From: Afipia sp. Root123D2
Lineage (GTDB): Bacteria; Pseudomonadota; Alphaproteobacteria; Rhizobiales; Xanthobacteraceae
Assembly (NCBI RefSeq): GCF_001425835.1
Contig: NZ_LMDP01000002.1
Span: 402,827 to 466,826 of the forward strand
Reading direction: 5' to 3'
Length of the DNA stretch: 64,000 bases
Made by a program: the position numbers and the translations under genes. Shown here in pieces: positions 53,354 to 62,818 of this stretch (its first letter is position 1; every line of letters begins with the position of its first letter). The notes under the pieces are model-generated. The model made no database searches and was not told the origin of the DNA. It saw nothing but the letters and a program-made list of their open reading frames with translations.

Positions 53354-54283
53354 TTATGCTCCGCCCGCTTCGGTCGCGACCCACGCTTCGCCGCAGGCTT
53401 TCGCCAGATCGCGCACGCGCAGGATGTAGCTCTGACGCTCGGTGACCGAGATCACGCCGCGCGCATCGAGCAGATTGAACACGTGGCTCGCCTTGATGCA
53501 CTGGTCGTAGGCCGGCAGAGCCATCAGATGACGCTCCTTCTTGCCGTCCTGCCACCCGGCTTCGAGATATTTCTTGCAGGCGCCTTCGGCCATCTTGAAC
53601 TGCTCGAACAGCATCGTGGTGTCGGAGTGTTCGAAATTGTGCCGCGAGTATTCCTGCTCGGCCTGCAGAAACACGTCGCCATAAGTCACCTTCTCGGCGC
53701 CTTCGCGTCCGTTGAAGTTGAGATCGTAGACGTTGTCGACGCCCTGCACGTACATCGCGAGGCGCTCGAGCCCGTAGGTCAGTTCGCCCGCGACCGGCGC
53801 ACATTCGACGCCCGCGACCTGCTGAAAGTAAGTGAACTGCGACACTTCCATGCCGTCGCACCAGCACTCCCAGCCGAGCCCCCACGCGCCGAGCGTCGGG
53901 CTCTCCCAGTCGTCCTCGACGAAACGGATGTCGTGCAGCGCGGCATCGACGCCGATGGCGGCAAGCGATTTCAGATAGAGATCCTGAATGTCCGGCGGCG
54001 ACGGCTTCAGGATCACCTGAAACTGGTAGTAGTGCTGCAGCCGGTTTGGGTTCTCGCCGTATCGTCCGTCCTTCGGCCGGCGCGACGGCTGCACATAAGC
54101 GGCGTTCCAGTGCTTCGGCCCCAGCGCGCGCAAGGTCGTTGCCGGATGAAACGTCCCCGCGCCCACTTCCATGTCGTAAGGCTGCAGGATGACACAGCCA
54201 TGATCCGCCCAATAGCGTTGCAGCGTCAGGATCAAGCCCTGGAACGAACGTTCGGGGCGCATATGCGACGGTTGGGAATCCAT
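53354..54283 (-). CDS. glyQ: Glycyl-tRNA synthetase alpha subunit
   Basis: 309 residues. Class II aminoacyl-tRNA synthetase subunit: [102 protein letters not shown] [15 protein letters not shown]. It activates glycine. First gene of glyQS. Confidence 0.96.
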   Translation of the reverse strand: MDSQPSHMRPERSFQGLILTLQRYWADHGCVILQPYDMEVGAGTFHPATTLRALGPKHWNAAYVQPSRRPKDGRYGENPNRLQHYYQFQVILKPSPPDIQDLYLKSLAAIGVDAALHDIRFVEDDWESPTLGAWGLGWECWCDGMEVSQFTYFQQVAGVECAPVAGELTYGLERLAMYVQGVDNVYDLNFNGREGAEKVTYGDVFLQAEQEYSRHNFEHSDTTMLFEQFKMAEGACKKYLEAGWQDGKKERHLMALPAYDQCIKASHVFNLLDARGVISVTERQSYILRVRDLAKACGEAWVATEAGGA

Positions 54284-54594
54284 GAATCCAGGTCGTTTTC
54301 GGGGATTGGGAAAAGTGCGATTGCGCGCGGACCGTATCGGCGCGGGGGGTAGGAATCAAGGCGACGACCAGCGAAAACCATTGTCCTTTCAGGGGGTCCA
54401 GCCTCCGCCGCCGGCCTGCGGAAACGTCCTGTTAACCGCAGCTCAAGACGCATCTCCGGCGCTTGGGCTTCGTTAGGAACTCGCCGCTATCACAACAGGC
54501 ATTGAACGAGAAGACCGGTACAAACCCGGCCCGCCTTTCTTCGCCCTGCGCTGCGGCCCCGGCCCGCGAGCAGGCAGACCGGATAGGGCTGACA
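54284..54594. other. Intergenic region upstream of glyQ
   Basis: 311 bases between the divergent glyQ and the small membrane peptide. I found no T-box or other recognised RNA element and no coding sequence. Promoters for glyQ (minus strand) are expected here but not identified. Confidence 0.4.
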
Positions 54595-54681
54595 ATGTTC
54601 ATTCTCGAAATCATCGGCGCGGTCATGATCGCGCTCTCGCTGTGTGCCCTGCTCAGCCAGGACGCCGGCATTTCCCGCTGA
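54595..54681 (+). CDS. Possible 28-residue membrane peptide
   Basis: 28 residues: MFILEIIGAVMIALSLCALL, then SQDAGISR. A single hydrophobic helix with a short polar tail; ATAGGG stands about eight bases upstream. It resembles the hydrophobic small proteins common in rhizobial genomes, but length and lack of context keep this uncertain. Confidence 0.45.
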   Translation: MFILEIIGAVMIALSLCALLSQDAGISR

Positions 54682-54693
54682 ACGCAACCCCGA

Positions 54694-54879
54694 TCAATGC
54701 GGGCGAAAGGCGCCGGTTTCCGGATCACGGCGCAGTTTCGGCATCGCCTCGCGCTCGTCCGGCGATGCCTGCCGCGCTTCATCCAGTTCGCGATTGATAC
54801 GGCGGCCTTCCTTGGCAGCCAGCCGCACCAGCGCGGCACCGCCCAGAAGCCCGGCCAGAACCAGAATCAGCGGCGGCAT
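54694..54879 (-). CDS. Small membrane-anchored hypothetical protein
   Basis: 61 residues from ATG 54879, with AGGGAGC upstream; the in-frame ATG at 54918 is less well supported. The start MPPLILVLAGLLGGAALVRL forms one transmembrane helix, then a charged tail (EGRRINRELDEARQASPDER, ending KLRRDPETGAFRPH). Function is unknown. It follows the sppA-like gene by 28 bases on the same strand. Confidence 0.7.
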   Translation of the reverse strand: MPPLILVLAGLLGGAALVRLAAKEGRRINRELDEARQASPDEREAMPKLRRDPETGAFRPH

Positions 54880-54907
54880 GATCGCTCCCTGTCTGCGATG
54901 CGCGGCG

Positions 54908-55795
54908 TCATAACCCATAGCGCGCCCAGATCGCCCGCGACTCCAGCGCGGAGATCAGTTCATCCGGGAATCCGCTGGCGCTGACCAGCGCGCCGGCACC
55001 CGGTTTCTTGCCGATGACATTCGACAGCAGTCCGGATGGCGGTGCAATCACCGGCATCTGCACTTCCTTGCCGTAGCGGGCGCGCAGCACGGTGCGAAGA
55101 TCGCCGATCTCATCCGCCAGACCGAGCGATAAGGCTTTCTCCCCGGCCCAGTATTCGCCCGAAAACAGGAAGGAGTCGTCGCCCCTCAGCCGGGCGCCGC
55201 GGCTGCGTTTCACCAGCGCAATAAATGTATCGTGGATGTCGCTCTGGATCGCTTTGAGCCGCGCCACATCGTCGGGATTCTCGGGCAGAAAAGGGTCGAG
55301 CGTCGCCTTGTGCTCGCCCGACGTATAGAGCCTGCGCTCGATGCCGACCTTCTTGATCAGATCCTGAAAACCAAACGAGCCGCCGACCACGCCGATCGAT
55401 CCCAGGATCGAGGACGGGTCGCAGAAAATCTCGTCACCAGCGCACGCGATCATGTAACCGCCGGACGCTGCGACGTCCTCGACGAACACCAGCACCGGAA
55501 TTTTGCGCTCATCGGCCAGTTGACGGATGCGGGCATAGATCTGGCGCGACTGCACCGGCGAACCGCCCGGCGAATTGATCACCAGCGCCACCGCTTTCGC
55601 ATTCCGGATCGCGAAGGCGCGCTCCAGAATCTTCGTGACTCCGGCAAGCGACAGGCCAGGACGCAGCGGCGTGACGGCACCGATGGTGCCCGAGAGGCGG
55701 ACCACCGGCACGACCGGCACCCGCCGCAGGCGTGCGGGCAACCAGCGCGTCAACCGGTCCATCAACCCATTGTGACCTTTATCGTCATCAGCCAT
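54908..55795 (-). CDS. sppA: S49-family signal-peptide peptidase (SppA-like)
   Basis: 295 residues from ATG 55795 with AAGGA upstream. Crotonase-like serine protease fold: VVPVVRLSGTIG, VALVINSPGGSPVQSRQIYARIRQL, the nucleophile in AASGGYMIACAGDEIF, ILGSIGVVGGSFGF, and the candidate lysine base in TSGEHKATLDPF. The typical N-terminal membrane anchor is missing, so it may be soluble or peripheral. SppA-type enzymes degrade released signal peptides or membrane protein fragments. Confidence 0.9.
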   Translation of the reverse strand: MADDDKGHNGLMDRLTRWLPARLRRVPVVPVVRLSGTIGAVTPLRPGLSLAGVTKILERAFAIRNAKAVALVINSPGGSPVQSRQIYARIRQLADERKIPVLVFVEDVAASGGYMIACAGDEIFCDPSSILGSIGVVGGSFGFQDLIKKVGIERRLYTSGEHKATLDPFLPENPDDVARLKAIQSDIHDTFIALVKRSRGARLRGDDSFLFSGEYWAGEKALSLGLADEIGDLRTVLRARYGKEVQMPVIAPPSGLLSNVIGKKPGAGALVSASGFPDELISALESRAIWARYGL

Positions 55796-55912
55796 GAAAC
55801 ATCCTTCATACTTCCAACTTAAATTCGGATCATGCCAATGAACTTCGACGTGGCATAAGTTTTGCGTTCCAACGACATATAGGCTGCAACGGCGCAGCCT
55901 GAAGGTGCGGAC

Positions 55913-56011
55913 ATGAAAATCACCCTTCTGATGTTGCTGATTGGCGCGCTGTTTACGGCCATCCACTTCACCTCTACGCCAGACAACAAGTCCAAATCGC
56001 TTCCGCAATAG
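55913..56011 (+). CDS. Small 32-residue membrane peptide
   Basis: 32 residues: MKITLLMLLIGALFTAIHFT, then STPDNKSKSLPQ. A clear N-terminal hydrophobic helix; GAAGG lies seven bases before the ATG, a good ribosome-binding site. It stands alone, divergent from sppA. Function is unknown; the strong start signals make it more credible than 54595-54681. Confidence 0.6.
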   Translation: MKITLLMLLIGALFTAIHFTSTPDNKSKSLPQ

Positions 56012-56046
56012 CGGAAGAAAGCCTGTTATTGGGCCAGCCTCTACGC

Positions 56047-56829
56047 TTAGCCCGGTTTCGACGGCAGCAACGTCATCTTCCCGCCCAGAACCGCGTTGGC
56101 TTCGGGGGTCGGAGTTCCCGCCTCATTGTTAAGCACCAGCGCTGGAAAAAGCTCCATCGGCGCACGGCCGCCTTTGGTCGCACGGACCAATATCCTGATT
56201 GCGGACGACGCAGGCGCCGAATGAACCGGCATAATTGCAAGGCTGCCGAAGCCGCGCGCCAGCGCCGCCAGAACCTCAGCCAGCCCGTCGGCACGCCAGA
56301 TCAAGGTCAGCACACCACCCGGCTTGAGAACGCGGCGCGCTGCATGAACCCATCGTTCGAGCGTATCGTCTGCGGCAATGTGCGCGGAGTGCTTATCGGG
56401 CGATGATCGAAACCGCGATGCCGGATTGAACGGCGGGTTCATCAGCACGATGTCGGCGCTGTCGGGTGCAAGGCCTGCCGCCGCGAATTCATCCGGCCTC
56501 GCGGCGACGTCGAGCACAATCACCTTCGCAGGCAAATCATTCAGCGCCGAATTGGCTTGCGCCAAAGCCGCCACGGCGCTGTCGATCTCGACCAGCACCA
56601 GATCGAGGTCGCCGGTACGGCTCGCAACCGCCAAGCTCGCGGCCCCGATCCCTGCGCCAAATTCGATGACGCGTTGTCCGGGACGGGCCGGCGTTGCCGC
56701 CGCCAACAGGATCGCATCATGCCCAGCGCGGTGCCCCCGTTTCGGCTGACGCAGCCTCAGCCGTCCCCCCAGAAAAGCGTCTTCCGTGACGTCTGCCGCC
56801 GAAGCCGGCTCGCGACCCGGATCACTCAT
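56047..56829 (-). CDS. TrmN6-like tRNA/adenine-N6 methyltransferase
   Basis: 260 residues from ATG 56829. SAM-dependent Rossmann methyltransferase: RLRQPKRGHRAGHDAILLAAATP, then VIEFGAGIGAASLAVAS (SAM motif I), and the catalytic NPPF (D/N-P-P-F of amino-group methylases). It fits the TrmN6 (YfiC, tRNA1Val A37 N6) group. Its start overlaps the DUF2007 gene stop by eight bases. Confidence 0.88.
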   Translation of the reverse strand: MSDPGREPASAADVTEDAFLGGRLRLRQPKRGHRAGHDAILLAAATPARPGQRVIEFGAGIGAASLAVASRTGDLDLVLVEIDSAVAALAQANSALNDLPAKVIVLDVAARPDEFAAAGLAPDSADIVLMNPPFNPASRFRSSPDKHSAHIAADDTLERWVHAARRVLKPGGVLTLIWRADGLAEVLAALARGFGSLAIMPVHSAPASSAIRILVRATKGGRAPMELFPALVLNNEAGTPTPEANAVLGGKMTLLPSKPG

Positions 56830-57049
56830 TGTCCCGCAACTCGTAGCCAAGCCCGGCATCGACCAGCAACTGCCGCGCCGCCAGATTGTCGTCGTCATGA
56901 ACCAGGATGCGCCGGGGAATGACGCCAAGCGAGCCTTCGACAATGCTCATATTGGTGTCGAGCAGCAGGTGATGGATATTGGCGCCGTCCAGCAGCGCCC
57001 CGACGGCGGAAACCAGCACCATATCGTTGGTTCGCAGCAGTTCGCGCAA
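56822..57049 (-). CDS. DUF2007 domain protein (TTG start)
   Basis: 75 residues from TTG 57049. GAGGAGG lies eight bases upstream of this TTG, and LRELLRTNDMVLVSAVGALL matches the family's usual MRELLRTNDM beginning, so the TTG is preferred over upstream codons. It continues IHHLLLDTNMSIVEGSLGVI and PRRILVHDDDNLAARQLLVD. DUF2007 proteins are small putative signal-transducing proteins. The stop overlaps the TrmN6-like start, so the two are coupled. It is divergent from the polyprenyl synthase gene. Confidence 0.85.
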   Translation of the reverse strand: MRELLRTNDMVLVSAVGALLDGANIHHLLLDTNMSIVEGSLGVIPRRILVHDDDNLAARQLLVDAGLGYELRDNE

Positions 57050-57161
57050 TTCCACACCCTCCTCAAAATCCCGAATGGCCGCGCCGGTCCGGGTCCGACG
57101 CCCTTGCCGCCTGACACAGCAGTTTCTATTGTTAGCCACAATTTCAATCCGGAGGCCATGC

Positions 57162-58172
57162 GTGGCAGTCATTGTTCCCTTCGAGAGCCCCTCGACCGCA
57201 TCGATAGATCAACTGGTCGGGCTCGTTGCCACCGACATGGAGCGTGTCAACGCCACCATCCTGTCGCGGACAGGCTCGGAAGTCACCATGATCCCGGAGG
57301 TCGCCAACCACCTGATTTCCTCGGGCGGCAAACGGCTGCGGCCGATGCTCACCCTGGCGATGGCGCAACTCGCCGGCTATTCAGGCGAAGGCCACATCAA
57401 GCTCGCCGCGGCGGTCGAGTTCATGCACACCGCGACCCTGTTGCACGACGACGTGGTCGACGAAAGCGAATTGCGCCGTGGCAAGCTGTCGGCCCGGATG
57501 CTGTGGGGCAACGAGGCCAGCGTGCTGGTCGGCGACTTCCTGCTCGGTCAGGCATTCCGGATGATGGTCGAGGTCGGCTCATTACGGGCCCTCGATATCC
57601 TGTCGTCCGCCGCTGCCACTATCGCCGAGGGCGAGGTGATGCAGCTTGCAGCCGCGAAAAACACCGCCACCACCGAAGATGAATATCTCGCCGTGGTCCG
57701 CGGCAAAACCGCCGAACTGTTCGCCGCCGCCTGCGAGGTCGGGCCGGTGATCGCCAACCGTCCGAAGGCCGAACAGACGGCCTGCCGCTCGGTCGGCATG
57801 AACCTCGGCATCGCGTTCCAACTCGTGGACGACGTGCTGGACTACGGCGGCAAGGCTGCCAAACTCGGCAAGAACGTCGGCGACGATTTCCGTGAAGGCA
57901 AGATCACGCTGCCGGTCGTGCTGGCGTTCCGCCGCGGCAACGACGTCGAGCGCGAATTCTGGATCCGGACGCTGGAGCGCGGCGAGATCGGCGAAGGCGA
58001 TCTCGATCATGCGATCGGGCTGATGACCAAGCATCGCACGCTGGAAGACGCCATGCATCGCGCCCAGCATTACGGCGCGATGGCGGTCGATGCATTGGCG
58101 CTGTTTCCGCAATCACCGATGAAGTCGGCACTCGAGCAGGTGGTCGCCTTCTGCCTCGCACGCTCCAACTGA
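57162..58172 (+). CDS. Polyprenyl (octaprenyl) diphosphate synthase
   Basis: 336 residues from GTG 57162, with GGAGG six bases upstream. Trans-prenyltransferase: GGKRLRPMLTLAMAQLAGY, the first aspartate-rich motif LLHDDVVDES, ILRRGKLSARMLWGN and FQLVDDVLDYGG (second motif). It makes the long-chain diphosphate used for ubiquinone side chains. The exact chain length is not readable from the sequence. Divergent from DUF2007. Confidence 0.93.
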   Translation: MAVIVPFESPSTASIDQLVGLVATDMERVNATILSRTGSEVTMIPEVANHLISSGGKRLRPMLTLAMAQLAGYSGEGHIKLAAAVEFMHTATLLHDDVVDESELRRGKLSARMLWGNEASVLVGDFLLGQAFRMMVEVGSLRALDILSSAAATIAEGEVMQLAAAKNTATTEDEYLAVVRGKTAELFAAACEVGPVIANRPKAEQTACRSVGMNLGIAFQLVDDVLDYGGKAAKLGKNVGDDFREGKITLPVVLAFRRGNDVEREFWIRTLERGEIGEGDLDHAIGLMTKHRTLEDAMHRAQHYGAMAVDALALFPQSPMKSALEQVVAFCLARSN

Positions 58173-58179
58173 CCGCTAT

Positions 58180-58263
58180 AGCCTCTTCAAGCGAAGCATG
58201 CCCTAGGGCGCCGACCCGAGGGTGAGTACCGGTTCGGGTGAAGCAAACGCGCCAAAATGAAAA
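58180..58263. repeat. Diverged Rhizobiales-type intergenic repeat (tentative)
   Basis: The stretch CAAGCGAAGCATG...GAGTACCGGTTCGGGTGAAG...CAAAATGAAAAG has the layout of a short intergenic repeat common in Rhizobiales. This is judged from memory of that family and not from a search. It sits between the convergent polyprenyl synthase and ispE stops and may act as a transcript end. Confidence 0.35.
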
Positions 58264-58266
58264 GTG

Positions 58267-59151
58267 CTAACTCAGCACGCCGGCATGAACCCACCAGCCG
58301 GGATGCGCCTGCGCGATCGCCTGCCCCGCCGATTTTGCATCGTCGGCGTTGCCATAGATCGCAAAGCAGGTCGCGCCTGAACCGGACATCCGCGCAAGAC
58401 GCACGCCATCGGTTTCGCGCAACACCGTCAGCACGTCACCGATGATCGGTTCGACGCGCAGTGCCGGCGCTTCGAGATCGTTGGCACCGCCTTTGAGAAA
58501 ATCAAGCCACACATCGGCCGACGCGCCGACCTTTGGCCAGGTCACCGCTTCGAGCACCTCGGAAATGCCCACGCGAAACTGGCCTTTCTTCAGGCCCAGC
58601 TCGGCGAAAACATCCTTGGTCGCCACCGCCACGCGCGGATTGATCATCACGCAGGGCAGCTCGGGCAGATCGAGCGCAGCCAGTTCGTCACCAATGCCCT
58701 GCATCGAGCACGCGCGCGAGGCAAGGCACACCGGAATATCGGCGCCGGTCACACGCGCGGCCTCGGACAGACGCTCGTCGTCGGCGACAATTCCGTTGGC
58801 AGTCGCGAGCAGCCGGAGCGCCGCGGCCGCATCGGCCGAACCGCCGCCGATGCCGGCCGCAACCGGCAGATGTTTGTCGAGCGAGAACCGGCCGAGCGTG
58901 AGGCCCGGAACACATTCGGCCAGCGCACGCGTAGCGCGAATGATCAGATTGTCGCCGCTATCGCCGCACGCATCCGCACCCGGTCCGGTCGTTGTGAGGC
59001 TGAGATCTCCACCAGGCGCGAAGGCCAGCGTATCCACGCAATCCGCGAACGCCACCACACTGTCGATGTCGTGATAGCCGTCGGGCCGGCGGCCCAGCAC
59101 GCGCAATGTCAGATTGACCTTGGCGCGCGCGGTCTCGATCAACGGTTGCAT
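58267..59151 (-). CDS. ispE: 4-diphosphocytidyl-2-C-methyl-D-erythritol kinase
   Basis: 294 residues. GHMP kinase of the MEP isoprenoid pathway: ARAKVNLTLRVLGRRPDGYHDIDSVV, the ATP loop LPVAAGIGGGSADAAAALRLL, ADIPVCL, and ARMSGSGATCFAIYG. It phosphorylates CDP-ME. Its product feeds isopentenyl diphosphate synthesis, the substrate of the neighbouring polyprenyl synthase. It is 26 bases downstream of the TPR gene on the same strand. Confidence 0.95.
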   Translation of the reverse strand: MQPLIETARAKVNLTLRVLGRRPDGYHDIDSVVAFADCVDTLAFAPGGDLSLTTTGPGADACGDSGDNLIIRATRALAECVPGLTLGRFSLDKHLPVAAGIGGGSADAAAALRLLATANGIVADDERLSEAARVTGADIPVCLASRACSMQGIGDELAALDLPELPCVMINPRVAVATKDVFAELGLKKGQFRVGISEVLEAVTWPKVGASADVWLDFLKGGANDLEAPALRVEPIIGDVLTVLRETDGVRLARMSGSGATCFAIYGNADDAKSAGQAIAQAHPGWWVHAGVLS

Positions 59152-59177
59152 TGAGCCCAGCCCTGCCCGATCAGCCT

Positions 59178-60992
59178 TTAGCCGCCTTTATCGGCGTCTT
59201 TTTTCTTGTCGGCAGCAGCCGACGACGAAGTGTCGATGTCCGGCAGCCCGTTCTGGATTTTTGCCTCGATCTTCGGCAGCTCATCCGCTTCCGGCTTCAG
59301 GTCGCGTGCGTGCGCCCACTGGAATTTCGCTTCCAGCTTGCGGCCGACGCGCCAATAGGCATCGCCGAGATGGTCGTTGATCGTCGGATCTTCCGGCTTG
59401 AGATCAATCGCGCGTTCGAGATTCTTCACCGCGTTTTCGTAGTCGGCGATGCGATAATAGGCCCAGCCCAGCGAGTCGACGATGAACCCGTCATCAGGAC
59501 GCTGTTCGACGGCGCGGCGAATCATCTTCATCGCTTCATCGAGATTGAGCCCCTGATCAATCCACGAATAGCCGAGATAATTGAGCACGTGGGCCTGATC
59601 GGGCTGGATCTCAAGCGCCTTCTTGAGATCAGCCTCCGCCTTCGGCCATTGCTTGGAACGCTCCTCGCAAATGCCGCGGAAATAATAGAGCACCCAGTTC
59701 GGCTTCGCCGCATCGCCGGCATCGATCGCCTGCGAATAGGTGCTGCCGCATTCAACGAACTTCTTGCGGGCCCGTTCGATATTGCCGAGCGCCATGATCG
59801 CCTCGACATCCTTCGAGTCCTCGGCAATCACATCCTTCAGAATCTTGACGGCCTCTTCGGTACGATCGACAGAATTGAGGTCAGTCGCGAGCTGGATCTG
59901 CGCGTTGCGCTTCAGCGGTGAGCTGGCCGGCACCCGCTCGTAGATCTTGATCGCCATCTGCGGCTTCTTCACCGACTCGTACAGATCGGCGAGCGACAAC
60001 AGTGCCAGCGAATGATTGGGGTGAAGATAGAGAGCGAGCTGCAGATAGACGAGCGCAAGATCCTCGCCGCCGCGGCGGGTCAGCGAGGCGCCGATACCGT
60101 ACAGCGCTTCGGCCGCGCCGGACTGGGCCGAGTCGGCCAGCGGCGGCAGCTTCTTGCCGGCTTTCAGTTCGCGGATGCCTTCGAGCACGATCGGGTGACG
60201 CGCGAGCTTCTTGTCGAAATTCTCATAGACGGCCAGCGCTGCAGCCTGATCCTTGTTGCGCGACAGCCAGTGGGCATAGGACTCGGCCACGCGCAGCGCT
60301 GAATCGTCGAGCTTGTAAGCCCTCTCGAAGCGCGCTCCGGCTTCCTTCTGCTTGTCGGCCAGTTCGTAGATCATGCCGGCATGGAGGTCCTTGAACAGCG
60401 GATACCATTCCGGCCCGGTCAGCTTGTCGATGTTGGCGATCGCGGCCTTGGTCTGGCCGGCACCGAAGCCCGCCCAACTCGACAGCAGGGTGGCGACCAG
60501 ATCAGTGATCGGGCCCCTCACCGACTGATTGATGTTCTGTTGCGCTGTCGCGTAGTGCTTCTGCTTGAGCGCGTGAACGCCGACCACCAACCGCGCGACG
60601 CGATTGGTCTTGTCGATGGTCAGGATGCGGTTCGCGAGCTTGATCGCCTCGTCCATTTCACCGTCGGCAAGCGACGAAATGAACGCGCGATCGAGCAGGT
60701 CATTGTTCTTCGGGTCGAGCCGCAGCGCAGCACGATAGAACGCAGACGCCGCCGACGCGTCGCGATCCGTGCTGGCATGGCGCGCGGCGAGATAGCTGCC
60801 GGCCTTTGTCATGTTCTTGAGGTCGCGCGCCGTGGGATACGGCGTCGACTTGGTGACGTCAGCCGTATCGGTCGGCTGGGCAAGCAGCGGACCGGAGAAC
60901 GTGATCGAAGCGACTGCCATCGACGCGACGGCGACAGTGGCAAGCGCCACGCGATTGAAACGACCTGAAGACATCACGCGCGCGGGCTCCAT
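59178..60992 (-). CDS. Tetratricopeptide-repeat exported protein
   Basis: 604 residues from ATG 60992 (ATG 60974 also fits). Signal peptide about VALATVAVASMAVASITFSG with cleavage near LLAQ. TPR units are recognisable from about 65 to 585, for example AASAFYRAALRLDPKNNDLL, DLALVYLQLALYLHPNHSLAL, AVKNLERAIDLKPEDPTIND and PDDGFIVDSLGWAYYRIADY. TPRs mediate protein-protein contact, here in the periplasm or outer-membrane side. The C-terminus is Lys/Asp-rich (SSSAAADKKKDADKGG). It lies 164 bases after ETF-QO, followed directly by ispE. Confidence 0.9.
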   Translation of the reverse strand: MEPARVMSSGRFNRVALATVAVASMAVASITFSGPLLAQPTDTADVTKSTPYPTARDLKNMTKAGSYLAARHASTDRDASAASAFYRAALRLDPKNNDLLDRAFISSLADGEMDEAIKLANRILTIDKTNRVARLVVGVHALKQKHYATAQQNINQSVRGPITDLVATLLSSWAGFGAGQTKAAIANIDKLTGPEWYPLFKDLHAGMIYELADKQKEAGARFERAYKLDDSALRVAESYAHWLSRNKDQAAALAVYENFDKKLARHPIVLEGIRELKAGKKLPPLADSAQSGAAEALYGIGASLTRRGGEDLALVYLQLALYLHPNHSLALLSLADLYESVKKPQMAIKIYERVPASSPLKRNAQIQLATDLNSVDRTEEAVKILKDVIAEDSKDVEAIMALGNIERARKKFVECGSTYSQAIDAGDAAKPNWVLYYFRGICEERSKQWPKAEADLKKALEIQPDQAHVLNYLGYSWIDQGLNLDEAMKMIRRAVEQRPDDGFIVDSLGWAYYRIADYENAVKNLERAIDLKPEDPTINDHLGDAYWRVGRKLEAKFQWAHARDLKPEADELPKIEAKIQNGLPDIDTSSSAAADKKKDADKGG

Positions 60993-61156
60993 GAAACCGA
61001 AGTGTATCCTGAGAGTTGCGCGGCTCCGACGCGGGAGCCTGCAGCGGGCAACAATGACCCGTTTGCCCTCCATCCGCAAGGATTCGAGGAGCGGATCGAA
61101 GGGCCGCTATAGTGTGGCGGTATCGTGGCGGGACGGAGCGCGCTCTCGCGATCGTG

Positions 61157-62818
61157 TCACATGCCTTGATAATTTGGGCCGCCGCCGCCCTCCGGCGGAA
61201 CCCATGTAATGTTTCCGTTGGGGTCCTTCACGTCGCAGGTTTTGCAATGAACGCAATTCTGCGCGTTGATCTGGAAGCGCGGACCGCTTGCCTCCTCGAC
61301 CCATTCGTACACCCCCGCCGGACAATAGCGGTTCGACGGGCCGGCAAAGACATCGTGTTCGGAGGTCTTTTGCAGGTTCATGTCGGCGACCTTGAGGTGG
61401 ATCGGCTGGTCCTCCTCATGATTGGTGTTGGACAGGAACACCGACGACAGCTTGTCGAAGGTGAGCTTGCCGTCCGGCTTCGGACCGAGGATCGGCTTGT
61501 GCTGCTTCGCCGGATCCAGCGTTTTGCGATCCGGCTTGGCGTGCGACTGGGTGCCGAACAGCGAGAAGCCAAACAGCGTGTTGGTCCACATATCGAGACC
61601 GCCGAGTCCGACGCCGATGATGGTGCCGAACTTGGACCACAGCGGCTTGACGTTGCGGACCCGGTGAAGGTCCTTGCCGACCGCCGACCCGCGCCAGGCG
61701 TTCTCGTATTCGGACAGTTCATCATTGGTGCGGCCCGCAGCCAGAGCTGCGGCAACATGTTCGGCCGCCAGCATGCCGGTGCCCATTGCATTATGGACGC
61801 CCTTGATGCGCGGCACGTTGACGAAGCCCGCCGCGCAGCCGATCAGCGCGCCGCCGGCGAACGACAGCCGAGGCACCGATTGATAGCCGCCTTCGGTGAT
61901 CGCGCGTGCGCCATAGGAAATGCGCTTGCCGCCCTCAAATGTGCCTCGTACTGCCGGATGCGTCTTGAAACGCTGGAATTCCTCGAACGGCGACAGGTAC
62001 GGATCGTTGTAGTTGAGATGGACGACGAAGCCGACGGCAACGAGGTTGTCGCCGTAGTGATAAAGGAACGAGCCGCCGCCGGTCGAATTGCCGAGCGGCC
62101 AGCCGAACGAATGCTGGATCGTGCCCTTCTTGTGCTTGGCCGCATCGATCTGCCAGACTTCCTTCAGGCCGATGCCGAATTTCGACGGCTCGCTCCTGGC
62201 ATCGAGGCCGTACTTGGCGATCAACTGTTTGGTCAGGCTTCCGCGCGCGCCTTCGGCGAACAGCGTATACTTGCCGAGCAATTCCATGCCACGGGTATAT
62301 GAATCCTTGTGCGAGCCGTCGCGCGCCACGCCCATGTCGCCGGTAGCGATGCCGCGCACTTCGCCGTTCTCGCCATAGACCACTTCAGCCGCGGCGAAGC
62401 CCGGATAGATTTCGACGCCGAGCGCCTCGGCCTGCGGTGCGAGCCAGCGGCAGACGTCGCCGAGCGAACCGATGAAGCAATGATGATTGTTCATCAGCGG
62501 CGGCATCATGATGTTCGGCAGCTTGATCGCGCTGCTTTCAGTCATCCAGTAAAACTGGTCGTCCTTGACCTGCGTCGTCAGCGGACAATCCGCATCCTCG
62601 CGCCAGTTCGGGAGCAGCTTGTCGAGCGACACCGGATCGATCACCGCGCCGGACAGGATGTGCGCGCCGACCTCGGATCCCTTCTCGACCACGACCACCG
62701 ACAGGTCGGGATTGATCTGCTTCAGCCGGATCGCTGCGCTGAGGCCGGAGGGACCGGCGCCGACGATCACAACATCGAATTCCATCGATTCGCGCGGCGG
62801 CAACTCTTCAGTGCTCAT
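61157..62818 (-). CDS. Electron transfer flavoprotein-ubiquinone oxidoreductase
   Basis: 553 residues. FAD domain VVIVGAGPSGLSAAIRLKQ; ubiquinone/FAD region GAHILSGAVIDPVSLDKLLP; KHKKGTIQHSFGWPL; the C-terminal [4Fe-4S] cluster with cysteines in YCPAGVYEW and CVHCKTCDVKDP, ending WVPPEGGGGPNYQGM. It passes electrons from reduced ETF (fed by acyl-CoA dehydrogenases such as GcdH in this window) to the quinone pool at the inner membrane. Start ATG 62818. Divergent from the UDG gene. Confidence 0.96.
   Translation of the reverse strand: MSTEELPPRESMEFDVVIVGAGPSGLSAAIRLKQINPDLSVVVVEKGSEVGAHILSGAVIDPVSLDKLLPNWREDADCPLTTQVKDDQFYWMTESSAIKLPNIMMPPLMNNHHCFIGSLGDVCRWLAPQAEALGVEIYPGFAAAEVVYGENGEVRGIATGDMGVARDGSHKDSYTRGMELLGKYTLFAEGARGSLTKQLIAKYGLDARSEPSKFGIGLKEVWQIDAAKHKKGTIQHSFGWPLGNSTGGGSFLYHYGDNLVAVGFVVHLNYNDPYLSPFEEFQRFKTHPAVRGTFEGGKRISYGARAITEGGYQSVPRLSFAGGALIGCAAGFVNVPRIKGVHNAMGTGMLAAEHVAAALAAGRTNDELSEYENAWRGSAVGKDLHRVRNVKPLWSKFGTIIGVGLGGLDMWTNTLFGFSLFGTQSHAKPDRKTLDPAKQHKPILGPKPDGKLTFDKLSSVFLSNTNHEEDQPIHLKVADMNLQKTSEHDVFAGPSNRYCPAGVYEWVEEASGPRFQINAQNCVHCKTCDVKDPNGNITWVPPEGGGGPNYQGM

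Noticed and set aside
52040..54352. A 770-codon open frame on the plus strand opposite glyS and glyQ
   Set aside because: It is the antisense of two clear, conserved synthetase genes; high-GC codon bias keeps the opposite frame open. Its residue pattern is only a mirror of theirs.
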